From Pedobacter sp. HDW13 (lineage in GTDB: Bacteria > Bacteroidota > Bacteroidia > Sphingobacteriales > Sphingobacteriaceae): a DNA stretch of 64,000 bases. The number at the start of each line of letters is the position of its first letter. The first letter of the stretch is position 1. Made by a program: the position numbers and the translations under genes. Positions 55,530 to 63,618 of this stretch are shown here, piece by piece. The notes beneath the pieces were generated by a model that ran no database searches, had not been told where the DNA came from, and saw nothing but the letters and a program-made list of their open reading frames with translations. The stretch covers positions 2,356,001-2,420,000 of the forward strand of contig NZ_CP049868.1 in assembly GCF_011303555.1 (NCBI RefSeq). The letters run 5' to 3'.

Positions 55530-56177
55530 TTATTGCTTGCCCGACCACTCTTTGTAAAAATGATCTAAATAAAGCAACATAAAATTATGCCTTTCAGTTG
55601 CCATAGTCTTACCAGTTTCGGTGTTCATAAGGTCTTTTAACAGCAATAGTTTTTCGTAAAAGTGATTGATGGTTGGTGCAGTTGTATTTTTATAACTTTC
55701 TTTGGTTAGGTGCTCTTCTGGCGCAATAGCCGGATCGTAAAGCACCCTGTTTTTAAAACCGCCATAAGTAAAAGCCCTGGCAATACCAATGGCGCCAATA
55801 GCATCCAAGCGGTCGGCGTCTTGTACAATCTGCATTTCCTTTGAGGTGAAACCGGCAGCATCAAAGCTGTTTTTGAACGACATGTTCTGGATAATCAGTT
55901 TAACGTGCTTAATCGTTTCTGCATCAATAGCAATTGATTCCAGAAATGATGCTGCCATATTGGGGCCTAATTCTTCATCGCCATGGTTAAACTTTGGGTC
56001 GGCAATATCATGAAGCAAAGCTGCAAAAGCCACAACAAGCTCGTTGCCATTTTCTTGTTGGTTAATGGTTTTTGCGGTTTCAAAAACCCTTTCAATGTGG
56101 AACCAGTCATGCCCTGCTTCAGCATTTGCTAAAGTTCTTTTTACAAAATCGATGGTTTTCTGAATAGGTTCCTGCAT
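55530..56177 (-). CDS. HD-domain phosphohydrolase
   Basis: About 215 residues from ATG 56177; the TTG six codons earlier was rejected. The HD superfamily metal-binding residues appear in AEAGHDWFHIERVFETAKTI (His-Asp-x2-His) and LLHDIADPKFNHGDEELG (His-Asp), with the later QDADRLDAIGAIGIAR Asp. It resembles YedJ/DUF-type phosphohydrolases of nucleotides. The substrate is unknown. The XRE regulator is upstream on the same strand, about 70 bases away. Confidence 0.88.
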   Translation of the reverse strand: MQEPIQKTIDFVKRTLANAEAGHDWFHIERVFETAKTINQQENGNELVVAFAALLHDIADPKFNHGDEELGPNMAASFLESIAIDAETIKHVKLIIQNMSFKNSFDAAGFTSKEMQIVQDADRLDAIGAIGIARAFTYGGFKNRVLYDPAIAPEEHLTKESYKNTTAPTINHFYEKLLLLKDLMNTETGKTMATERHNFMLLYLDHFYKEWSGKQ

Positions 56178-56249
56178 TGTGCTAAATTTTTCCAAAGGTA
56201 TTGGAATTATTTGGCGCGGGAAATAAATGATATCAACACGGCCACTAAG

Positions 56250-56531
56250 TTAGCTCGCTGCTGCAGCCCTGCGCTCATCGTCAGCAATAATTTTGATCAG
56301 GTCATTGTGATTAAGCGTTAACAGGTGCGATACCTCTACTTCTAAAATTGCAGCAATTTGAAATAGGCGATCTATAGTGAGTTTGCTGTATCCAAGCTCA
56401 ATTTTACTGTAAGCGTTTTGAGATATTTTTAATTTTGCAGCCAGGTAATCTTGAGTATAGTCCCTGTACTCTCTAATTTTTCTAATATTCCCGGCCACAT
56501 TCTTTGTCTTTAATGCCAATGTATTTTCCAT
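56250..56531 (-). CDS. XRE-family helix-turn-helix regulator
   Basis: A 93-residue protein consisting of one HTH_3 (Cro/CI) domain: IRKIREYRDYTQDYLAAKLKISQNAYSKIELGYSKLTIDRLFQIA, followed by a short tail (VSHLLTLNHNDLIKIIADDE). No toxin or effector partner lies directly beside it, and the target is unknown. Confidence 0.88.
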   Translation of the reverse strand: MENTLALKTKNVAGNIRKIREYRDYTQDYLAAKLKISQNAYSKIELGYSKLTIDRLFQIAAILEVEVSHLLTLNHNDLIKIIADDERRAAAAS

Positions 56532-56834
56532 AAAAAGGTGTTAAAATTTTAACGTTTCTCTTCTCATTTACGAAAGTTATAAGCCAATAGTTTTTAAAAA
56601 GTGATTTTTTAGCACTATTAGGAATTACGTGAAGTGGAGAGCCAACTTATTACTAGCAACAATTAGATCTTGAAAAAGTTTGAGTTGCTGTATTTGTTAT
56701 TGATAATTAGCGGGTTGTGTTTTTTGCTGAAGTGTTTGAGGCGTTATAAGCGTTAGATACTGATAGGTGTTCTGAAATTTATGAGAGGCTGGTAGTATAG
56801 CGTAAACTTAGATTGGGGCAATCGGTTTTAGGTT
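56532..56834. other. Gene-free 303-base gap
   Basis: No repeat or promoter of note is visible. A plus-strand run of 29 codons (56670-56756, TTG start) would encode a hydrophobic peptide with a basic end, but support is weak (see findings). Confidence 0.5.
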
Positions 56835-57329
56835 TTAATACAAACCCCAATCGTCTTCAAATTCGTCTTTTTCGAAATATTTTACCCACTCGATGAACAA
56901 TAAGCGAAATTTTTCGATTTCAGCCAAAACAATGTCTTTATACTCGGGCGTACAGATCCCGAACATATCTGCAGCTCTTACCTGGGTTTCGAGCTCGCGG
57001 CAGTTGGTTCTGATAATGGAAGCATTTTCCATCCGTAAAATGTACATGTCCGCACCCTCTGCACCCACAATTTTAGGGCAGAGCATAAGCGCATTCTGCA
57101 TAATTAAATTGGCGGTCATTTCGGCCATTTCGCCTTCAAGTGTTTCGCAAAACAGGGCTGCATATTTGTATACTGCCCTGGCTTGGTTATATAAGTTCTT
57201 AGCCCTGGATACTTTTAATCTCACTTTTTCGGCATCATCAGACGATAGATTTTCTTCATCCTCATCATCCCGGCCAAAGCGGCTAAAATGCTCCCATTCG
57301 GGCATATGATCCATGTCATCGAATTCCAT
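56835..57329 (-). CDS. Hypothetical protein, no recognised family
   Basis: A 164-residue, mostly helical, acidic protein (FSRFGRDDEDEENLSSDDAEK at the N-terminus) without signal peptide or membrane segments. Helices around residues 40-95 (VSRAKNLYNQARAVYKYAAL, then CETLEGEMAEMTANLIMQNA) suggest a bundle. The gene is bounded by a gap on one side and the THUMP methyltransferase gene on the other. No function can be given. Confidence 0.7.
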   Translation of the reverse strand: MEFDDMDHMPEWEHFSRFGRDDEDEENLSSDDAEKVRLKVSRAKNLYNQARAVYKYAALFCETLEGEMAEMTANLIMQNALMLCPKIVGAEGADMYILRMENASIIRTNCRELETQVRAADMFGICTPEYKDIVLAEIEKFRLLFIEWVKYFEKDEFEDDWGLY

Positions 57330-57396
57330 ATTCTTAAAAATTGGTTACGTTATGGAACGTAAGAGCGTGTAATATATTAATTTTCAAGGAAAAAGA

Positions 57397-58578
57397 CTAC
57401 TCTTCTGTTTTTGGAGCCCTTTTCGAGCCATCGTACAATTCGTATTCCAACAACCTACAGTCTAATTTACCGTTATAAAATTCAACTTTTTTAGCAGCTT
57501 TTAAGCCTATTTTTTTAGCAAGATCGGGATTTCCTGTGAAAATATATCCAGAATAGCCCTTGCATTTTGTTTTCATAAAATCGCCCATGCGCTTATAAGT
57601 AAGTTCTAATTTACTGTGCACGCCTAAACGCTCGCCATATTCGGGGTTAAAAACCACTGCACCTTTGCCATCTTCGGGTACAGGCGTAAGCTCGAAATCG
57701 CAAACCTCGAACTCGATTAAAGTATCTACGCCAGCTGTTTTTGCATTTCTGCGTGTTACTTCAACAGCATCCTCAGAAAGATCGGAAGCTACGATTTTAA
57801 GATCAATATTTTTAATCACCTGATCTTTTAATAACCTGCGCTCTGCAAAAAATACTTCTTCGTTATAACCCAGAATGTGCATAAAGGCATAATTCATGCG
57901 GTAAAGTCCGGGGGCACGGTTAGTAGCAATCAGTGCCGCTTCGATAGCTAAGGTACCCGAACCGCACATAGGGTTAATAAACGGCGATTTTTTATCCCAG
58001 TTGGTGGCATAAATTACACCCGAAGCAAGCGCTTCGAGCATAGGTGCTTTGCCTGGTATTTTGCGGTAGCCGTGTTTGGCCAGGGTCTCGCCCGAAGTAT
58101 CTATAAAAACATTGGCTTCGGCATCTTTCCAGTATAAATGTACCACTGCTTTGTTTACGTCCGATCCGGAATTGGGGCGAATACCTTTTTTCTCTTTCAG
58201 GCGGTCTACAATAGCATCCTTTACTTTCAGGTTGGCAAAAAGCGGTGTGGTAATATTGGGGTTATCAACATTTGAAGTAACGGAGAAATAACCCGAAAAA
58301 TCGATTAATTCTTCCCACTCAATGGCTTTAATTTCGTTGTATAAATCATCGGGCGTAACAGCCTTAAAATTTTTGATCGAGTATAAGATCTGACTGGCGC
58401 AACGCAAGTTCAAATTCAGCTTTATACACTCCGTAACGGTAATATTGAGCTCAACACCAGTTGGGAAAGCTCTTTCGATAGTGTAGCCTAAAGCCTTAAC
58501 TTCTTCTTGTAAATAGGGCGAAAGGCGCTTGTTGCAGGTAATAATTACCTTGCTTTTATTGTGGAAAACTTGCATCAT
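57397..58578 (-). CDS. THUMP-domain class I SAM-dependent RNA methyltransferase (RlmL-like)
   Basis: A 393-residue enzyme with an N-terminal THUMP domain (about 50-165, RNA binding) and a Rossmann methyltransferase domain (about 170-393). Present are PFINPMCGSGTLAIEAALIA (SAM binding) and the catalytic motif written here as FNPEYGERLG, where many N6-adenine enzymes have NPPY. It resembles the RlmL/Trm14-like group that methylates 23S rRNA (m2G) in other bacteria. The substrate is therefore probably rRNA or tRNA guanine, not proven. Divergent from the DUF3127 gene. Confidence 0.88.
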   Translation of the reverse strand: MMQVFHNKSKVIITCNKRLSPYLQEEVKALGYTIERAFPTGVELNITVTECIKLNLNLRCASQILYSIKNFKAVTPDDLYNEIKAIEWEELIDFSGYFSVTSNVDNPNITTPLFANLKVKDAIVDRLKEKKGIRPNSGSDVNKAVVHLYWKDAEANVFIDTSGETLAKHGYRKIPGKAPMLEALASGVIYATNWDKKSPFINPMCGSGTLAIEAALIATNRAPGLYRMNYAFMHILGYNEEVFFAERRLLKDQVIKNIDLKIVASDLSEDAVEVTRRNAKTAGVDTLIEFEVCDFELTPVPEDGKGAVVFNPEYGERLGVHSKLELTYKRMGDFMKTKCKGYSGYIFTGNPDLAKKIGLKAAKKVEFYNGKLDCRLLEYELYDGSKRAPKTEE

Positions 58579-58646
58579 AATATATGCGAAGTTATCAATA
58601 AAATTATAGAGATTTGATGTTTATAAGTACATTATTAGTATTAGGT

Positions 58647-59015
58647 ATGGAAATTAAAGGAAAAGTACACGAAATAGGTGCCACACAACAAGTAAGTGAA
58701 ACGTTTAAAAAACGTGATTTAATAGTAGAATACGCAGAAAATCCAACATATCCAGAATATATCCGTTTTGAGGCTTTACAAGATAAAACTGCATTATTAG
58801 ATACATTTAAAACTGGCGATGAGGTTGAGGTTTTCTTTAATTTACGCGGCCGTCCATGGACAGATAAAACAGGTAAAACATCATATTTTAACAGCCTTGT
58901 GATTTGGCGCATCAATGCTGTTGCAGCAGGTGCTCCTGCAGCAAGCACACCAGCTTATGCAGCTCCGGTTGATGTAAGCAATACATCAGGCGAGGATGAT
59001 GATTTGCCTTTCTAA
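58647..59015 (+). CDS. DUF3127 family protein (OB-fold-like)
   Basis: 122 residues from ATG 58647. The family begins MEIKGKVHEIGATQQVSETF, so the longer upstream frame (58614) is rejected. The conserved segments KKRDLIVEYAENPTYPEYIR and GDEVEVFFNLRGRPW resemble an OB-fold of the SSB type. The tail is Ala-rich and ends in acidic EDDDLPF, as does single-stranded DNA-binding protein. It probably binds nucleic acid or a repair protein through the tail, which is an inference. Confidence 0.85.
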   Translation: MEIKGKVHEIGATQQVSETFKKRDLIVEYAENPTYPEYIRFEALQDKTALLDTFKTGDEVEVFFNLRGRPWTDKTGKTSYFNSLVIWRINAVAAGAPAASTPAYAAPVDVSNTSGEDDDLPF

Positions 59016-59050
59016 ATAAAGAATCTTTTTTAAGCAAACAATTTTGAACC

Positions 59051-59083
59051 AATGCCGGGGCTTTTGCCGCGGCATTTTTTTTT
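59051..59083 (+). terminator. Terminator after the DUF3127 gene
   Basis: AATGCCG (59051-59057) pairs with CGGCATT after a GGGCTTTTGCCG inner stem, followed by a long run of T. Confidence 0.85.
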
Positions 59084-59264
59084 GGTAATACTTCCGAAGT
59101 TTTTAAAGCTAAGGGATTAGAAAACTTCGAATGTATTCCTTTACCCCGCTGTTAAAATATGTTAAAAACAAGTACTTAGCGCTGTTAATCAGTATTTTTG
59201 ATAAACTAATGGGTTTTTAACAACCTGTTTCTGGTTTTTTTAGTCCCGGTTACGAAACTTATTC

Positions 59265-61085
59265 ATGAAGAAAAGAAGTTTTTGGTTAATTACAGTTTTA
59301 ATGACAGTGGCGCTGCTCGGTGTGTTTGTAATGCAATTGTATTACATCCGGGAGTCCTATAAACTAAAATCCCAGCTTTTTGACGAACAGGTAAACCAAA
59401 CACTTTCTACTGTTGTGAATAAAATTCAGCGTAGAAATGTTGCCGATCACTTAAACCGGAAAGATGCCGAAAATAAGCTTAAGCAAATTCAGGATTCGAG
59501 ACAGCGTACGCTGGATATTAAAGACCTGCGGCAGCAATATGTGCAGGAAGCAGAATTGCGGCAGGTTGAAAGGGAAAACCAGATTGAAGCTTACCTGAAC
59601 CAACAGGATAGTATTATCAGGGTATCGTACCGTGCGCCCAATGTAATTTCGGAAAGAGAATATACCTCACTAACATCGAAGAACGGCGATAAGCTCGATT
59701 TGCAGATGGATGCATTTATTGATATCAAAAGTTTGATATTAAAAGGCTATAGCATGCGCAGCAAGCCTTTTTCTACTCCACCAAAGGCATTTGAATTTAA
59801 AAGCTTGCAAAACTTGCCCGATACTTTACGGTATCTGGTTTTCGATCCGAGAGATGGTAGCCCGGGTTTTGCAAATGTGCCAAAAATCCCGACTGATTTA
59901 GACAAGAAATTTAAGCGTGATGATGAAATCGCAAAGAAAAAACTCGAACTGAAAATTGCTGCCTTAGGAAAGGATACTTTTTCTTACAATCGCTTAAGCA
60001 TGGTTGAAGATGTGTCGAAAGAATTGCAGGAAACCAATGTTCCCATTTATAAGCGTATTAATTTCGATTCGCTGGGTAGCATACTGCGGGCAGAGCTTTT
60101 AGCCAATAACATTACGCTTGATCCATCTTACCGGGTTTCTTTGGCCAAAAAAGATTCAACCATCTTTATGACCGCTTCGAATGTAAAGGGAGAGTTTTTA
60201 CCAGAAAACACGTACAAAATACCACTTTTTGGAAACGATATTTTTCGCGATCCGGGAATGCTTTTTGTGAGTTTCCCAGATAAAACCTCGGCAATTGTTT
60301 CTAATTTGAGCGCAACCTTAGCATCGTCGGTTGGCTTGTTGCTGGTGCTGGTTTTTATCTTTTCTTATACACTTTATGCTATTTTAAAGCAAAAGAAAAT
60401 ATCAGAGATGAAAACTGATTTCATCAACAACATGACCCACGAGTTTAAAACCCCCGTAGCCACCATCATGATTGCGAGCGAGGCTTTAAAAGACCCTGAG
60501 GTAACCGAAGATAAAACGCGGTTAAAACGCCTGGCAGGAATAATCTACGATGAAAACGTTCGCCTTGGTAGCCATATAGAGCGGGTTTTAAGCATAGCCA
60601 GGTTAGAAAAAGGCGAACTTAAAATGGAAAATACCGAGGTAGATATGAACGATCTGATTATGATTGTTCTGGATAGTATGGAGTTGCAGCTGCAAAAAAG
60701 AAATGCAGTAATTACAGTAAATACCAATGCCGAAAATGCCATTGTTTTTGGCGATGAACTGCATTTATCAAATGTAATTTACAACCTGATTGATAATGCC
60801 AATAAATACAGTGCCGATACGCCAGATATAACCATTACCACACGAAATACCAGCAAGCATTTAATTATCGAAATTGCCGATAAAGGTATAGGCATGACCA
60901 AAGAGCAGGCCAAGCGAATTTTCGATCAGTTTTACAGGGTGCCCACTGGGAACCTGCACGATGTTAAAGGTTTTGGTCTGGGGTTAAATTACGTTCAGGA
61001 TATCATTAAAAAATTAAACGGAACCGTTAAAGTAAGTAGCGAAAAAGATAAAGGAACTACGTTCGAAATATCGTTACCTTTATAA
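59265..61085 (+). CDS. RprX-like membrane sensor histidine kinase
   Basis: A 606-residue kinase. It has two membrane segments (about 4-25 and 345-370) with a large helical periplasmic sensor between them (KLKQIQDSRQRTLDIKDLRQ). The H-box has His392 (FINNMTHEFKTPVATIMIAS). HATPase_c contains NLIDNANKYS, DKGIGMT and GFGLGLNYVQDI. It is followed by an OmpR-type regulator gene (about 180 bases later). It resembles the Bacteroidota RprX-RprY system. The signal is unknown. Confidence 0.9.
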   Translation: MKKRSFWLITVLMTVALLGVFVMQLYYIRESYKLKSQLFDEQVNQTLSTVVNKIQRRNVADHLNRKDAENKLKQIQDSRQRTLDIKDLRQQYVQEAELRQVERENQIEAYLNQQDSIIRVSYRAPNVISEREYTSLTSKNGDKLDLQMDAFIDIKSLILKGYSMRSKPFSTPPKAFEFKSLQNLPDTLRYLVFDPRDGSPGFANVPKIPTDLDKKFKRDDEIAKKKLELKIAALGKDTFSYNRLSMVEDVSKELQETNVPIYKRINFDSLGSILRAELLANNITLDPSYRVSLAKKDSTIFMTASNVKGEFLPENTYKIPLFGNDIFRDPGMLFVSFPDKTSAIVSNLSATLASSVGLLLVLVFIFSYTLYAILKQKKISEMKTDFINNMTHEFKTPVATIMIASEALKDPEVTEDKTRLKRLAGIIYDENVRLGSHIERVLSIARLEKGELKMENTEVDMNDLIMIVLDSMELQLQKRNAVITVNTNAENAIVFGDELHLSNVIYNLIDNANKYSADTPDITITTRNTSKHLIIEIADKGIGMTKEQAKRIFDQFYRVPTGNLHDVKGFGLGLNYVQDIIKKLNGTVKVSSEKDKGTTFEISLPL

Positions 61086-61262
61086 AGCTGTTAACCATCG
61101 GGACAAAAGCTTGCTTTATCGATACATTAAAAAAGAACAGGTTTAATTTACTTAATATAGTAGCGTATTAATTTAAAGTTACGTATAAATTAAACCGTTA
61201 TGCAGATTTCGAATCAAACTTTCAGTGTAGGTAATGCTACATATGCGAATAAAATTAAGAAA

Positions 61263-61958
61263 ATGAAGAAAATACTTCTGGTAGAAGACGATCCAAACTT
61301 AGGTTTATTATTACAGGACTATTTACAACTAAAGGGTAAATTTGATGTGGTGCTGTGTACTGACGGGGAAGAAGGGCTGCGGGCTTTTAGCAAGCAGAAC
61401 TTCGATTTATGCATTTTGGATGTAATGATGCCCAAAAAGGATGGCTTTACCTTAGGTAAAGATATTAGAAAGGCTAATGCACACGTGCCAATTATTTTTG
61501 CAACTGCTAAAACTATGTTAGAAGATAAGGCTGCGGCATACGATTTGGGCGGTGATGATTACATTACCAAACCTTTCCGTATTGAAGAGCTTTTGTTGCG
61601 CATAAACGCCATGTTTAAACGTGTGGCCAATAAAACAGATAGTGCCGATGAATCAGCAGAAACACAGTTTTCCATTGGTCAGTATCATTTCGATTATACT
61701 ACACAGATTATTACCAGTAACGATCTTCAGCAAAAACTGTCTACCAAAGAGGCAGAGTTGTTGCGTTTGTTGTGCCTGAAAAAGAATACCGTGTTAACCC
61801 GTGAAGAGGCTTTATTGAGTATCTGGCACGATGATAACTACTTTAATGGTCGCAGTATGGATGTATTTTTAAGCAAATTGCGCAAATACCTGCGCGCCGA
61901 TCCGGCGGTTGAAATTATCAATGTACACGGAAAAGGGTATAAGTTATTGGTGAATTAG
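61263..61958 (+). CDS. OmpR-family response regulator (RprY-like)
   Basis: 231 residues from ATG 61263 (MKKILLVEDDPNLGLLLQDY); an in-frame ATG at 61200 adds an atypical 21-residue extension and is rejected. The receiver has Asp in LCILDVMMPKKDG and Lys in YITKPFR. The winged-helix DNA-binding domain carries LSTKEAELLRLLCLKKNTVL and NGRSMDVFLSKLRKYLRADP. It is the partner of the preceding kinase. Confidence 0.92.
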   Translation: MKKILLVEDDPNLGLLLQDYLQLKGKFDVVLCTDGEEGLRAFSKQNFDLCILDVMMPKKDGFTLGKDIRKANAHVPIIFATAKTMLEDKAAAYDLGGDDYITKPFRIEELLLRINAMFKRVANKTDSADESAETQFSIGQYHFDYTTQIITSNDLQQKLSTKEAELLRLLCLKKNTVLTREEALLSIWHDDNYFNGRSMDVFLSKLRKYLRADPAVEIINVHGKGYKLLVN

Positions 61959-61969
61959 GAAACAGCTGT

Positions 61970-61991
61970 AATGTTGTAACGTTACAACATT
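61970..61991. repeat. Perfect 22 bp palindrome between convergent genes
   Basis: AATGTTGTAAC followed by GTTACAACATT is a perfect palindrome. The right half, with the following TTCA, recurs at 52134 (CGTTACAACATTTCA). It may be a regulator site, a bidirectional hairpin or a dispersed repeat. Confidence 0.7.
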
Positions 61992-62004
61992 TCAGCACCC
62001 AAAC

Positions 62005-62853
62005 CTATAAGTATAAATTTTTCTCAATCGTCGGAATAATCCCTCTTTCCTGAGCCAGTTTAAACAAAGTATCAACCGCTTTACGGCCTTCTTCGCCCAG
62101 GTTAATGCTGTACTTGTTTACATAAAGCTCAATGTGTTTGTACATTACGCTTTCTTCCATGGCCTGTGCATGCTCGCGAATAAAATCGATACTCGATTTT
62201 GGATGGGTAAAGGCATATTCTACCGACTGTCTGATTAAGCGGTTTACTTTTAACTGCACATCGCGATCGAGGTTGCGGTTAACTACAATGCCACCTAAGG
62301 GAATTGCACAGCCGGTGAGTTTTTCCCAGTAATCGCCAAGATCAATAATTTTGTTCAAGCCCTTATCCTGGTAGGTAAACCTGTTTTCGTGGATAATCAA
62401 GCCTAAATCAATTTTTTCTTCCAATAAAGCCGATTCGATTTCAGAAAATACCAGTTCCTGTTTGTTTTGTAACTCAGGGTAGGCAATGCCCAGCAAGAAA
62501 TTTGCGGTAGTATATTTGCCAGGTATGCCTACTTTAAGCCCAGCATCAGGGGTTAGTAATGCCGGATCATTTTCGCCTTTAAAATGGTTTTTACTAATCA
62601 ACAACGGACCAACACCGAAGCCTAAGGCACTGCCTGCATCGAGCAAGGCATATTGATTGGCCACATAGGCAAAAGCATGAAAACTTAATTTGGTGATATT
62701 TAATTCGCCCCTTAGTGCTTTCTGGTTCAGGGTTTCCACATCATCGTAATAAACCTCAAATTCTAAACCTTCGGTATCAATTTTATGGTGAATTAAAGCG
62801 TCGAAAATAAAGGTATCGTTAGGGCAGGGCGAAAAGCCAAGGGTAAGTTTCAT
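62005..62853 (-). CDS. mqnD: 1,4-dihydroxy-6-naphthoate synthase (menaquinone via futalosine)
   Basis: A 282-residue enzyme that converts cyclic dehypoxanthinylfutalosine to 1,4-dihydroxy-6-naphthoate in the futalosine route. It has the periplasmic-binding-protein-like fold of MqnA/MqnD: LGFSPCPNDTFIFDALIHHK near the N-terminus, YDDVETLNQKALRGELNITK and SALGFGVGPLLISKN. The CPNDTF context points to MqnD and not MqnA. The neighbour mqnB catalyses the preceding step. Confidence 0.9.
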   Translation of the reverse strand: MKLTLGFSPCPNDTFIFDALIHHKIDTEGLEFEVYYDDVETLNQKALRGELNITKLSFHAFAYVANQYALLDAGSALGFGVGPLLISKNHFKGENDPALLTPDAGLKVGIPGKYTTANFLLGIAYPELQNKQELVFSEIESALLEEKIDLGLIIHENRFTYQDKGLNKIIDLGDYWEKLTGCAIPLGGIVVNRNLDRDVQLKVNRLIRQSVEYAFTHPKSSIDFIREHAQAMEESVMYKHIELYVNKYSINLGEEGRKAVDTLFKLAQERGIIPTIEKNLYL

Positions 62854-62893
62854 AAATCAAAATTAATTACTGTGGTAAACTAATTGGTCATAC

Positions 62894-63517
62894 TCAGTTC
62901 ATTTCTCCAATAAAAGCAATGGCCCAATCGTTCAGGTTTTTTATGGAAAGACCTATTTTCCAGTTATCTTTATTTCGGGGCTCCACATAATTGGAGATGC
63001 TCCTGATTTGCAGGCAATCTATATTTAATTGTTTACAGGCATAAAAAACAGCTGCACCTTCCATGCTTTCGGTTGTGGGGTTTAACCGTTTAACCAAATG
63101 TTTAATGCTTTTTTCACTGCCCGTTACACGGTTCATGGTAATGCCTTTAACGAGCGGTAAACCTACTTTGCGTTGGGTTCTGGAAGTGTAATGGCTTTCG
63201 CCAAAGCCCAGGTCGGTAATGGTTAAAAAGTCGTCACCGCTTTCTGCACCCAGTTCGGCAAAGGTATCTTCGCTAATGTTTAATACTGTTCCGAGCGCAA
63301 TATTCCGGTCAAAACAACCTGCAATGCCAAAATTTACAACCAGTTCATATTTGTGCGATAAGTACTTGCCCAATGCAAAAGCTGTTGCCACCATTCCAAC
63401 TCCGGTAATCAGCAGATCAAAATTTTTGCTTTCAACAAAATCGCCCTCCGGCAAATTAAAATGCTGGTAAAAGAAAGAAAGTTCGGCCTTTGTGGCTGCA
63501 ACAACTAAAGTTTTCAT
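62894..63517 (-). CDS. mqnB: Futalosine hydrolase
   Basis: A 207-residue nucleosidase of the MTA/SAH phosphorylase fold, with VNFGIAGCFDRNIALGTV and the catalytic segment TESMEGAAVFYACKQL. It hydrolyses futalosine to dehypoxanthinylfutalosine and hypoxanthine. It is encoded upstream of mqnD on the same strand (40-base gap), so menaquinone is made by the futalosine pathway. Confidence 0.9.
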   Translation of the reverse strand: MKTLVVAATKAELSFFYQHFNLPEGDFVESKNFDLLITGVGMVATAFALGKYLSHKYELVVNFGIAGCFDRNIALGTVLNISEDTFAELGAESGDDFLTITDLGFGESHYTSRTQRKVGLPLVKGITMNRVTGSEKSIKHLVKRLNPTTESMEGAAVFYACKQLNIDCLQIRSISNYVEPRNKDNWKIGLSIKNLNDWAIAFIGEMN

Positions 63518-63593
63518 AGTGTAAATTTAATGGTTTGTTTCGATAAACTTTGGTTTCTTTAAGCTTTGGTGTTTAGGCTTAATGCTTTATCAG

Positions 63594-63601
63594 TATATTT
63601 G
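63594..63601 (+). promoter_or_regulatory. Putative promoter -7 element for the QueD-like gene
   Basis: TATATTTG matches TAnnTTTG 17 bases before the ATG. A TTTA at 63572-63575 lies 18 bases upstream as a weak -33. Confidence 0.5.
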
Positions 63602-63618
63602 CGGTTTATTTTATAGTA

